Source of the DNA: Marinilactibacillus kalidii
Lineage (GTDB): Bacteria > Bacillota > Bacilli > Lactobacillales > Carnobacteriaceae_A
Assembly (NCBI RefSeq): GCF_017599325.1
Contig: NZ_JAGFVM010000044.1
Location: 62,001 to 126,000 of the forward strand
Reading direction: 5' to 3'
Length of the DNA: 64,000 nucleotides
The translations under genes and the position numbers were made by a program. The notes beneath the pieces are model-generated. The model had not been told where the DNA came from and searched no databases. It saw only the letters and a program-made list of their open reading frames with translations. Position 1 is the stretch's first letter. Each line of letters starts with the position of its first letter. Shown here in pieces: positions 44,788 to 52,389 of this stretch.

Positions 44788-45527
44788 TGAATCAATATCG
44801 TTCATCTTTTTTTCGTTCTTTATCTTTAGGGATTCTTTCTTACTTAGGCGTTTGGTATCTCATTTACTTTGTCTCCCAAAACCACGCGATTCCAGACCCA
44901 TTAGTGACAATTTCTAACATGTGGACAACCAAAGAAGTCCTTTTCTTACATACTTCAGCGAGTACGCTACGCATTCTAGCAGCATTGTTTTTTTCTATTA
45001 TTGTAGGCGTTCCTACAGGAATCTTATTAAGCACTTATCCTCAATTGGATCGGATCATTTCTCCCTTACTTTATTTTTTATATCCGTTACCAAAAGTTGC
45101 ACTCTTGCCTGTCCTCATGTTGTTTTGGGGATTAGGTGATTTTTCTAAAATTCTATTATTATTCTCCATTATTGTTTTACAAATGATTGTTTTGGTTAGA
45201 GACGGCGCTAATAGAATTCCTAAGAACTACCAGAAAACAATGACCAATTTCCATGCTAGTACTTGGCAGCGTATTTATTATTTGATGCTGCCAGCTGTCT
45301 TTCCTCATATCTTAGTTAGTTTACGGACAAGTATCGGTATTGCCCTAGCTTCTTTATTTTTTGCAGAAAATTATGCTACTCAATATGGCCTAGGTTATCT
45401 TATACTCAGCTCGTGGACCAAGATGGATTACGTAGAAATGTTTTCAGGTATCTTCTGTATTGCCCTTTTAGGGTTTCTATTCTTTCAAGTCATTGATTTT
45501 TTAGAACGATTTTCTTATCGTAGTTAG
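44787..45527 (+). CDS. ABC transporter permease (SsuC/TauC type)
   Basis: This 246-residue permease has six helices and the inner-membrane EAA-like loop (about residues 150-175, MTNFHASTWQRIYYLMLPAVFP). ATG 44787 shares the TAATG junction with the ATPase stop, indicating translational coupling; a TTG at 44754 would overlap more and lacks a ribosome site. It makes the membrane channel of the NMT1-type importer. A bidirectional terminator follows at 45564. Confidence 0.85.
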   Translation: MNQYRSSFFRSLSLGILSYLGVWYLIYFVSQNHAIPDPLVTISNMWTTKEVLFLHTSASTLRILAALFFSIIVGVPTGILLSTYPQLDRIISPLLYFLYPLPKVALLPVLMLFWGLGDFSKILLLFSIIVLQMIVLVRDGANRIPKNYQKTMTNFHASTWQRIYYLMLPAVFPHILVSLRTSIGIALASLFFAENYATQYGLGYLILSSWTKMDYVEMFSGIFCIALLGFLFFQVIDFLERFSYRS

Positions 45528-45563
45528 CTGATTGACTATCGCTTTACGTCCTGAATACGAAAG

Positions 45564-45606
45564 AAGATCGGTCATCCCTTAACGTTAGGGTATGACCGAT
45601 CTTTTT
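45564..45606. terminator. Bidirectional hairpin terminator
   Basis: AAGATCGGTCAT...CCCTTAACGTTAGGG...ATGACCGATCTTTTT forms a long stem. The importer permease and the flavinylation operon converge here. Confidence 0.85.
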
Positions 45607-45633
45607 CGGTTTCTGATAAAAATCTGATTGTGC

Positions 45634-46893
45634 TTATCCTTTAGCTGATGCACCGGACATGGCATCAACAGAAACTTCAACAGCATCTTCTTTAGCAGAA
45701 GCACCGGACACTGCTTCGACATGTTTATCTGCTTCTTTCACTGAAGCACCTGTCATCCCATCTACTTCTACACCACCAGCCAAGGTCTGACCAGTTTGTT
45801 TCAAGTACCAGTCAATGATTGGTTTAAAGTCTAAGATATATTCATTGATGCCTACGTAGTTCCCTTCTTTATCGTGCATCGCTTGATAATTATGGACGAC
45901 ATATTTATCTGGGCCATGTGTCGGTACATTTACCCGTACTGCATCTACTGCACCAGAACGTAATTGTTGAATCACCCACTCTACATTTTTGAACGCCGCT
46001 TTTGGATGGCAATTTGCTAATGGATTTCCTACCTGTCCTAGTACCCTAGAAGCTAACATTTCACTACCTGGAAGTGTGTGGTTATAGTAAAGGAATTGAT
46101 TATTACTATCGGCATAAGTTAATTCCATTGGCATAGAGGATAGGAAATAATTCAACTGATCAACGGTCAATAGACCTCTATCCAATTTGACATAAGTATT
46201 TCCTTCAACCGCGTTGACCGCTTCTGCCGCTTGTTCGAGCCAGTCATCCGCATCCATATCAACACCTTCGATCGTCGTATCGATTTTTCCAGTTGCGTAT
46301 AGATCTTCTGGTTCCGGTTCTGACTGTTCAGCGGCTTCCATGGCTAAAACCATTTGAATAAATTGTGTAAATTTAGCTAGACAGCTACCGAGAAACACAA
46401 TCGTTTCATGGTCGATCAGGTTCCCCTCTTCATTAAATGCTTCTTTTACTTTTCCTAATAAAAACTCATTTCCTGGCATAACGATCGCATTGACACCAGG
46501 TGCGTTCAGAATTTGTCTTAAGTGCATTTGCGCTCTGGAAGAGCCTTGATCATAGTAAGATGCACCAACAATCATGACCGGTTTCTCTTCAAATGAATGT
46601 ACTTTGAATGACAACCATTCTAACAGACTTTTTAGTGCTGCTGGAATAGTATGATTATGCTCTGGTGTCGCAATAATGACACCATCCGCTTGAAGAATTT
46701 TGTGATGAATCGATTGAATCTCTTGGCTATCTGTTTGATCATCACTTTGGTTAAACATCGGTACATCTTTGATTTCAACTAATTCTAAATTAAACATACC
46801 TTGGAATTGTCTTTTGATATACTGTAATAACGTTCTATTGTATGAAACTTCTGCGTTTGACCCAACGATACCGACGATATTCATTTTACTCAT
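45634..46893 (-). CDS. NAD(P)H-FMN reductase fused to PAS-like domain and FMN-attachment tail
   Basis: This 419-residue fusion has three parts. Residues 1-180 are a flavodoxin-like NADPH-dependent FMN reductase (GSNAEVSYNRTLLQ phosphate loop, TPEHNHTIPAALK, SYYDQGSSRAQMHLRQIL). Residues about 230-365 are a PAS-like domain related to those of DUF438 proteins (SSMPMELTYADSNNQFLYYN, VGNPLANCHP). Residues 370-419 form a tail with three copies of D/E-x-x-S/T-G-A-S: D378-GMTGAS, E393-AVSGAS and D410-AMSGAS. This pattern is the target of ApbE, encoded in the same operon, so Ser384, Ser416 and perhaps Ser399 may carry FMN. No export signal is present. Confidence 0.8.
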   Translation of the reverse strand: MSKMNIVGIVGSNAEVSYNRTLLQYIKRQFQGMFNLELVEIKDVPMFNQSDDQTDSQEIQSIHHKILQADGVIIATPEHNHTIPAALKSLLEWLSFKVHSFEEKPVMIVGASYYDQGSSRAQMHLRQILNAPGVNAIVMPGNEFLLGKVKEAFNEEGNLIDHETIVFLGSCLAKFTQFIQMVLAMEAAEQSEPEPEDLYATGKIDTTIEGVDMDADDWLEQAAEAVNAVEGNTYVKLDRGLLTVDQLNYFLSSMPMELTYADSNNQFLYYNHTLPGSEMLASRVLGQVGNPLANCHPKAAFKNVEWVIQQLRSGAVDAVRVNVPTHGPDKYVVHNYQAMHDKEGNYVGINEYILDFKPIIDWYLKQTGQTLAGGVEVDGMTGASVKEADKHVEAVSGASAKEDAVEVSVDAMSGASAKG

Positions 46894-46900
46894 TCTTTAT

Positions 46901-47509
46901 TCAAACCCTTTCCCATGAGAAGTTTTCTGCTTCTTTTTTATTGATTTCATGCGCATGGTTCAATTGATTGATAATGTCGACGAATGTCAGAAAATCTTCG
47001 AATAAACCTTCTAACTTTTCAATTTTTTCTTTTGAAACCAATTTATTTTCATCATCAAACGCTTGTAAAGAATGACTAAGTAAAAACTCCGAGCTTGGCA
47101 TGATTCGTGCTTTCAACTCTGGTGCATCTAAGATCTGTCTTAGGTGCATTTGTGCTCTTGAAGATCCTAATGTTCCATATGAAGCGCCTGTTATCATCAC
47201 TGGCTTATCAACAAATGGGTAAATACCATAAGACAACCAGTTCAGTGCATTGATCAAGACTGCCGGTGCAGAATGATTATATTCTGGTGTACTAATCATC
47301 ACACCATCAGCTGCTTCAATTTTTTCTGCCAATGCTTTAACTGATTCAGGTAACTCTTTCGATTCCGGTTTGTTGAATACGGGTAATGCTTTGATTTCCA
47401 CTAACTCGATCTCTGCTCTTTCTGAAAAGTGTTGCTGCATAAACTGAAGTAGCTGACGATTCGTTGATGCTGTCGAATTGGTTCCTACTAATCCAATCAA
47501 TTTTTTCAT
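46901..47509 (-). CDS. NADPH-dependent FMN reductase, stand-alone paralogue
   Basis: This 202-residue flavodoxin-fold oxidoreductase is clearly related to the first 180 residues of the downstream fusion protein (GTNSTASTNRQLLQFMQ, STPEYNHSAPAVLINAL, SYGTLGSSRAQMHLRQIL). It lacks the PAS-like domain and flavinylation tail. It overlaps the ApbE gene by 4 bases (ATGA) and ends 7 bases before the fusion gene. It may reduce flavin or quinone substrates with NAD(P)H and may hand electrons to the FMN groups on its paralogue. Confidence 0.85.
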   Translation of the reverse strand: MKKLIGLVGTNSTASTNRQLLQFMQQHFSERAEIELVEIKALPVFNKPESKELPESVKALAEKIEAADGVMISTPEYNHSAPAVLINALNWLSYGIYPFVDKPVMITGASYGTLGSSRAQMHLRQILDAPELKARIMPSSEFLLSHSLQAFDDENKLVSKEKIEKLEGLFEDFLTFVDIINQLNHAHEINKKEAENFSWERV

Positions 47510-48477
47510 TTATTTTCTTCCTCTCCACTTGCTGTTTTATTGATCTTCCCACTCACATTCAACACGTTATTCATCGCATACAAAACGTCTCCTGATTTAG
47601 TGATCACAAGCCCCTCAACACCGGGCACACCATTCAGTGTCTGGATCACATCTGATGCACACTTACCAAAGAGTCGCGTCGTCCATATTTCGCCATCCAC
47701 TGATTTCGTAGAGCGAATCGTTAGGCTCGCTACATCTGTTTCTACAGGATACCCGGTTTTCGGATCTAAGATATGATGATACGTCCGCTGCTGATTCTCT
47801 AGCTTTCTGATATAAATACCGGACGTTACGACAGACTGATCAACTACATCTAGCACTGCTTGATAATGTTGTCTAGATTGATTCGGATCTTGTATACCAA
47901 TTTTAAAACTTGTTCTTTCATCATCATCACCTGGACCGATACCTACCAAATTTCCACCTAGATTAATCAAAGCCGTCTTCACACCTTGGGCTTTTAAATA
48001 CTGGACGATTCGATCCGCAATGTATCCCTTCGCCAGTGCCCCCAAATCGATCAACATACCTGTTTCTTCAAGAAATATCGATCCGTTTTCTGGATTCAAA
48101 CGGATTTTTTCAGGATCTGTTTTTCTCAATAAATCTTGCACATCATCGTCAGAGGGAACTTTTGCATCATCGAATCCAATTCTCCAAGTTTGCACTAGTG
48201 GTCCGATAGCGATATTCATCAAACTATCTGATGCACAACTATGTTCTTTGCCGATTTCAATCAGCTCATAGAGTTCCGGATGTACAATAACGGCTTGCTT
48301 TCCAGCATTTAGGTTTACTTTCATCAGTTCTGAATTAGCATCATTTGCACTGAACCGTCGCTCATACATACTCAGTAATGCAATCACTTCTTGAACCAAC
48401 TGGCTCGCCGACTCATGTTGGATTTGTATCTCAATGATCGTACCCATCATCCGGACGGTTTTTTGCTCCATATACAT
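47506..48477 (-). CDS. apbE: FAD:protein FMN transferase
   Basis: This 323-residue enzyme of the ApbE family moves FMN from FAD onto a Ser/Thr in D-x-x-S/T-G-A-T/S motifs of target proteins. Typical elements are visible: MGTIIEIQI start, DLGALAKGYIADR, INLGGNLVGIG (FAD site) and HHILDPKTGYPVETD near the metal site. No signal peptide or lipobox is present, so it acts in the cytosol. It begins 23 bases after the Rgg-like gene and overlaps the FMN reductase gene. The obvious local substrate is the fusion protein two genes downstream. ATG 48477 follows AGGAG; an in-frame ATG six bases later is also possible. Confidence 0.9.
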   Translation of the reverse strand: MYMEQKTVRMMGTIIEIQIQHESASQLVQEVIALLSMYERRFSANDANSELMKVNLNAGKQAVIVHPELYELIEIGKEHSCASDSLMNIAIGPLVQTWRIGFDDAKVPSDDDVQDLLRKTDPEKIRLNPENGSIFLEETGMLIDLGALAKGYIADRIVQYLKAQGVKTALINLGGNLVGIGPGDDDERTSFKIGIQDPNQSRQHYQAVLDVVDQSVVTSGIYIRKLENQQRTYHHILDPKTGYPVETDVASLTIRSTKSVDGEIWTTRLFGKCASDVIQTLNGVPGVEGLVITKSGDVLYAMNNVLNVSGKINKTASGEEENK

Positions 48478-48500
48478 CCTTACTCAACTCCTATCCGTCC

Positions 48501-49364
48501 TCAGGTATGCTCTAAACTTTTTTCCATATCTGCTAACACAGCTAATCCTACTTGGTTTCGGTTCACTTTAGAGTATGCTCTGGCATCGTAAATCAAGCCT
48601 AAGATCTCTGCTTTCGGACGATTCAATACGATTGCATTCTTTGCCAACTGGATAGCCGCTCTAGCTAAATAATAAGTTACGTGATTATCTGAGCAAATAG
48701 AGATAGCATAATTCAACAAAGCGTTACTGATTTCTAATTCTCCTACATCAGCATAAAACACACCACACTCAAATACGATATGTAGAACGCGCCAAGTGTC
48801 TTCCATCTTTTTCGTCGGATATGCATAAATCTGTTCCAGTACCTTACTAAAGTAAAATTCTGCTTTCACTTGGTCTTTTTCTCGTGCATAAATCATACCA
48901 ATACCGGTATAAGCTAATAACTGAAAGATTCCAGCATCTGCGCAGTCCTTTTCCGTTAGTAATTGGTCAAAAATAAACAAGTTATCGATCAGCGGTTCAT
49001 TTCTAAAAATAGCCAAAAACCCTTTAATGTATAAGTATCTTGCGCACAATCCAGGTTCTTCATATTGGTCAATCTCAATGGTCTCCAATAAATCCGAAGC
49101 TTTCTGATATTCACTTGTGATGAGATAAAACTCTGCTTGATTCATTTTCGTGGTAACCTCAGTGTACGCTACGCCTACTTTCGGGAATAATTCCCCCAGT
49201 GGTAAATCTAATTTGTTGCATAACTTATTTAATATCTTAAGATTAGGAACGTGAGCGTTATTTTCAAACCGACTTAAAGTAGCTTGCGTACAAATACCTT
49301 CAGCTAATTCATATTGTGAAAGTCCTTTTTGTTTGCGTGCAGCTATAAATCGCTCAATATGCAT
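48501..49364 (-). CDS. Rgg/RNPP-like regulator (XRE HTH plus TPR)
   Basis: This 287-residue protein has an N-terminal XRE HTH (LSQYELAEGICTQATLSRFENN, about residues 15-36) and a C-terminal all-helical TPR-like domain (about 75-285), as in Rgg, MutR and PlcR peptide-responsive regulators. ATG 49364 has AAAGGGGAG 6 bases upstream; a longer frame reaches back over a clear promoter and is not used. It probably controls itself and the flavinylation operon that begins 23 bases downstream. A cognate signalling peptide gene was not found nearby. Confidence 0.8.
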   Translation of the reverse strand: MHIERFIAARKQKGLSQYELAEGICTQATLSRFENNAHVPNLKILNKLCNKLDLPLGELFPKVGVAYTEVTTKMNQAEFYLITSEYQKASDLLETIEIDQYEEPGLCARYLYIKGFLAIFRNEPLIDNLFIFDQLLTEKDCADAGIFQLLAYTGIGMIYAREKDQVKAEFYFSKVLEQIYAYPTKKMEDTWRVLHIVFECGVFYADVGELEISNALLNYAISICSDNHVTYYLARAAIQLAKNAIVLNRPKAEILGLIYDARAYSKVNRNQVGLAVLADMEKSLEHT

Positions 49365-49410
49365 ATTCATCTCCCCTTTACGACAGGCGTCTAAGGTATT
49401 ACCGACCTTA

Positions 49411-49430
49411 ATTGTGTTCGTTTTCACAAT
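49411..49430. promoter_or_regulatory. Inverted repeat in the Rgg-like gene leader, possible operator
   Basis: ATTGTG-ttcgtttt-CACAAT lies just downstream of the -10 box of the promoter at 49444-49472, a position suited to autoregulation. The stem is only 6 bases. Confidence 0.35.
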
Positions 49431-49443
49431 CAATATAGTTAAA

Positions 49444-49472
49444 ATTATACACATCTCATATAATACCGTCAA
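49444..49472 (-). promoter_or_regulatory. Promoter of the Rgg-like gene and probably of the flavinylation operon
   Basis: On the minus strand TTGACG (49467-49472), a 17-base spacer and TATAAT (49444-49449) are near-consensus. Start of transcription is expected near 49437, about 73 bases before the ATG. The 308-base gap 49365-49672 otherwise holds only the operator-like repeat and the terminator at 49577. Confidence 0.75.
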
Positions 49473-49576
49473 TGCTTGATATAAAATCGTATATAATTTT
49501 TTCATCATATTTGGACACTTTGTGAAAATAGCTAGTTTTTCTAATGTATAGTTGGAGATACAAGATACAACAAAAA

Positions 49577-49617
49577 AAGATAAGCGTGCACTGCTGTCAT
49601 CAGTACACGCTTATCTT
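49577..49617 (-). terminator. Terminator of the MBL hydrolase gene
   Basis: On the minus strand AAGATAAGCGTG-TACTG and CAGTG-CACGCTTATCTT form a stem followed by TTTTTTTG. Confidence 0.85.
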
Positions 49618-49672
49618 CATAAAATAGTTTTTTCTTAAGGTAAAACTATATAGTGGTAATCACTTTCTGATT

Positions 49673-50377
49673 CTAACTGAAATCATCTCGCTGATTTCTC
49701 AAGTCGGTAAACGCTTCTACTGAATCTGCTTTTAAGAACAAGTTGATTCGTTTTTCTTTTCCGATCGTTGACGGCAACGTTGGCATCTCTCTTTCTCTCA
49801 ACGCTTTCACTTGTTCTAATTCTTCTGCAATCGACTCGTTTTCTTTATCTATACTCTGTGCGAATCGTAAGTTGGTCAGCGTATATTCATGACCGGCATA
49901 TACCGATACACCCTCATCTAGCTGATTAAACACTTGTAACGCGTCATATTGTGCCTGATAGTCTCCTGTAAACACACGTCCACAACCACCTGAGAACAAG
50001 GCATCCCCAGAGAATAAAGCACTACCTATCAAGAAGCTGATATGTTCTGTGGAATGACCAGCTGTTTTAAAGACTTGCACCGTTTGATCCAACACCTCAA
50101 ACGTATCACCATCTTCTACTGTCTCTGTGTTTAATGGTTTCGTTTCTTTCGGACCATAAACCGGCGCATCTGGATAATCGGCTAATACCGCTTTAACACC
50201 ACCAATATGATCATCATGCTCATGTGTCAGTAAAATAGCTTCTAACGTCAATTCATTTTCTTTCAAATACCCTAACACCTTAGCAGATTCCCCTGGATCC
50301 ACAACAACCGCTCTGCTTCCTTCTTCCATGACCCAGATATAGTTGTCAGATAATGCTGTAATGGGTTGAACCATCAT
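49673..50377 (-). CDS. MBL-fold metallo-hydrolase (glyoxalase II-like)
   Basis: This 234-residue zinc hydrolase has THEHDDHIGG (HxHxDH motif), TAGHSTEHISF, SGDALFSGGCGRVFTG and YAGHEYTL, the full set of glyoxalase II ligands and the GHEYT motif of hydroxyacylglutathione hydrolases. It may hydrolyse thioesters of glutathione or another thiol. AAAGGGGCG precedes two adjacent ATGs. A VOC protein resembling glyoxalase I is encoded far away at 62.4 kb. Confidence 0.85.
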   Translation of the reverse strand: MMVQPITALSDNYIWVMEEGSRAVVVDPGESAKVLGYLKENELTLEAILLTHEHDDHIGGVKAVLADYPDAPVYGPKETKPLNTETVEDGDTFEVLDQTVQVFKTAGHSTEHISFLIGSALFSGDALFSGGCGRVFTGDYQAQYDALQVFNQLDEGVSVYAGHEYTLTNLRFAQSIDKENESIAEELEQVKALREREMPTLPSTIGKEKRINLFLKADSVEAFTDLRNQRDDFS

Positions 50378-50558
50378 AATTATCGCCCCTTTGTCTAATT
50401 GCTTACTCTTGAAGTATAGCTGTTTCTACTATTGAACTGCAATGAACACGCTCTTTATCCTATACGAAAAGTTATTTATTTTTTTATAAGTAAGTTCTCC
50501 CAATCACGATTTTTCTGATATGATAGAACTATAAAAAAGTTAATGGGGGAAAGAATGA

Positions 50559-51755
50559 ATGTTGGAATTCAAACAAAATATCCGAGGAAATGTTGCCTTA
50601 GGGATCAACCCAGTCGGACTTAAACAAGAAGTACAAAATCAAATCAATTATGTAAAAAAACAAGGAACCTATGAAGCTCCTAAAAAAGTATTGATTATCG
50701 GTGCTTCATCAAGCTACGGCTTGGCAACAAGAATCAGCTTGGCTTTCGGTGCTGGTGCAGATACGATTGGTGTCTCTTTTGAGAAAGGACCCAAAAGTGC
50801 CCGTTCTCTAGGAACGGCTGGCTGGTACAATAACATTGCATTCAAAGAAGCGGCTGAAAAAGAAGGACTCGTTGCGAAAAATTTCGTGCAAGATGCTTTC
50901 AGTCATGAAAGTAAACAAGAAGTGATTGATTACATTAAAAATGAATTTGGCGGAAAAGTTGACTTAGTTGTTTACAGTCTAGCGAGTGGCCGTAGAACAG
51001 ATCCAGATACGAAAGAAACATATACATCCTCTATTAAAGCCATCGGTGAGCCTGTCGTTGGACCAAACATCAATATGCAAGAACAATCTTTTTACACTGA
51101 AACACTTGATCCTGCAACTGACCAAGAAATCGCTGATACCGTTAAAGTTATGGGTGGCGAAGACTGGGAACTATGGATGCGCGCATTAAAAGAAGCTGGT
51201 GTGCTTTCGGACAATGTTCTGACAACGAACTATTCTTACCTTGGTACAGAATTGAATCACCCTTACTATGGTGGTGGTACACTCGGACAAGCTAAAGCAG
51301 ACTGCGATGAGAAAGCTGAAAACATCAACAACCTGCTGACTGATATCAATGGTAAAGCACTCATTGTCGTTGCGACTGCTGTAACAACAAAAGCAAGTTC
51401 TGTGATTCCTTTCTTCCCGGTTTACTGTATTGGACTATACAAAGTCATGGAAGAAAAAGGCACCCACGAAACACCTATCATGCATCAAGACCGTATTTAC
51501 CGTGATATGATCTACGGTAACAATCCTGAGTATGATGACGCAGGACGTCTGAGACCAGACAGCTGGGAATTAGATAGCGATACACAAGCTAAAACGAAAG
51601 AATTGATCATGCAATTAAATGAAGATAACTTCAATTCTGACAAAACAGCTTACGATCTATTTTACAAAGAGTTTTCGAACTTAAGTGGCTTTATGGTAGA
51701 CAACTATACAGAACAAGACGTTACTTTAGAAGAACTAAAAGCACTAGACTATTAA
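50559..51755 (+). CDS. fabV: Enoyl-ACP/trans-2-enoyl-CoA reductase FabV
   Basis: This 398-residue NADH-dependent reductase of the FabV/TER family reduces trans-2-enoyl thioesters in fatty acid synthesis or in butyrate-type fermentation. Visible are the extended NADH-binding region VLIIGASSSYGLATRIS, the characteristic VYSLASGRRTDP and the Y-x8-K catalytic pair in HPYYGGGTLGQAK. Length matches the family. GGGGGA lies 8 bases before ATG 50559. FabV proteins are usually insensitive to triclosan. It is encoded alone, away from fab genes. Confidence 0.9.
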   Translation: MLEFKQNIRGNVALGINPVGLKQEVQNQINYVKKQGTYEAPKKVLIIGASSSYGLATRISLAFGAGADTIGVSFEKGPKSARSLGTAGWYNNIAFKEAAEKEGLVAKNFVQDAFSHESKQEVIDYIKNEFGGKVDLVVYSLASGRRTDPDTKETYTSSIKAIGEPVVGPNINMQEQSFYTETLDPATDQEIADTVKVMGGEDWELWMRALKEAGVLSDNVLTTNYSYLGTELNHPYYGGGTLGQAKADCDEKAENINNLLTDINGKALIVVATAVTTKASSVIPFFPVYCIGLYKVMEEKGTHETPIMHQDRIYRDMIYGNNPEYDDAGRLRPDSWELDSDTQAKTKELIMQLNEDNFNSDKTAYDLFYKEFSNLSGFMVDNYTEQDVTLEELKALDY

Positions 51756-51759
51756 GTTG

Positions 51760-51795
51760 AAAGAGGCCGGGACAAAAGTCTCCGCCTCTTTTTTT
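51760..51795 (+). terminator. Terminator of fabV (GGGACAAAAGTC type)
   Basis: AAGAGGC...GGGACAAAAGTCTC...GCCTCTTTTTTTT forms a two-part stem with a T-tract. The GGGACAAAAGTC core resembles a widely repeated terminator-like element in Lactobacillales. Confidence 0.8.
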
Positions 51796-51852
51796 GGTTT
51801 CTAACCTATTTGAAGTATGCGTTTGAAATTTAGGGATTATCGAAGTAGTTTT

Positions 51853-51877
51853 CGAACGCATCAGACGTTTGCGTTCG
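51853..51877. repeat. Short inverted repeat in the fabV/MGMT gap
   Basis: CGAACGCA and TGCGTTCG are separated by 9 bases. The sequence GCGTT recurs several times in 51830-51880. The 291-base gap otherwise holds two terminators; I see no gene here. Confidence 0.5.
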
Positions 51878-51940
51878 ACTCTTACGTACGAATAGATCTC
51901 TTTTTAACGTATCCATCATTTAAATAACATAAAACAAGAA

Positions 51941-51985
51941 GAACCACTGAGAGAATTGCACTTTTACAATTCTCTCAGTGGTTTC
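51941..51985. terminator. Terminator of the MGMT-family gene
   Basis: GAACCACTGAGAGAATTG pairs with CAATTCTCTCAGTGGTTTC. On the minus strand a T-rich TTCTTCTTGTTTTATG follows. Confidence 0.7.
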
Positions 51986-52042
51986 TCTGTAGTTAAAAAC
52001 TTTAAGAAATTTATGTCTTCGCCACTTTTCTAGTCCTTGCGA

Positions 52043-52351
52043 TTACTCTTCCCAACGACAAACTTTCAGCTCGACCTGTATTTCATTTTTCATCGGTACA
52101 TCTTCAGCTTCTAGCAGTCCTCGCTGTTCTTTCCATCCAGGTGCCAACCTACCTGCATGATTCACTACTCTATGACACGGATAACTCCCGTAAAATTCTG
52201 ACATACTCAATACTCTTCCAACGAGACGTGCATTTTTTTCTCTACCAATCAGTCTGGCAATCTGACCATATGTCGCTACTTTTCCTTCTGGAATCTCATC
52301 AACGACTGACAAAACCTCATAGATCAATGCTTCATTTAATACTCGACTCAT
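52043..52351 (-). CDS. MGMT family DNA alkyltransferase-like protein
   Basis: This 102-residue protein consists only of the DNA-binding/active-site domain of O6-alkylguanine-DNA methyltransferases (PEGKVATYGQIARLIG helix-turn-helix region, active-site YPCHRVVN). The acceptor Cys of PCHR is kept; alkyltransferase-like proteins that lack activity usually have Trp there. The N-terminal domain of full-length enzymes is absent. ATG 52351 follows AAAGGAAG. It lies about 40 bases after the nuclease gene on the same strand. Confidence 0.85.
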   Translation of the reverse strand: MSRVLNEALIYEVLSVVDEIPEGKVATYGQIARLIGREKNARLVGRVLSMSEFYGSYPCHRVVNHAGRLAPGWKEQRGLLEAEDVPMKNEIQVELKVCRWEE

Positions 52352-52389
52352 CCATTCTTCCTTTCCAATTAACAAAGTCGTTCTTACTT

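Noticed and set aside
49365-49508. An N-terminal extension of the Rgg-like protein (48 residues, hydrophobic), which could be read as a membrane anchor.
   Set aside because: It spans a near-consensus promoter (TTGACG-17-TATAAT), and a strong ribosome site lies 6 bases before ATG 49364.
51813-51905. A small RNA or riboswitch in the fabV/MGMT gap, because of repeated GCGTT motifs.
   Set aside because: Only one short 8-base stem is visible, with no promoter and no conserved architecture; kept as a simple repeat.
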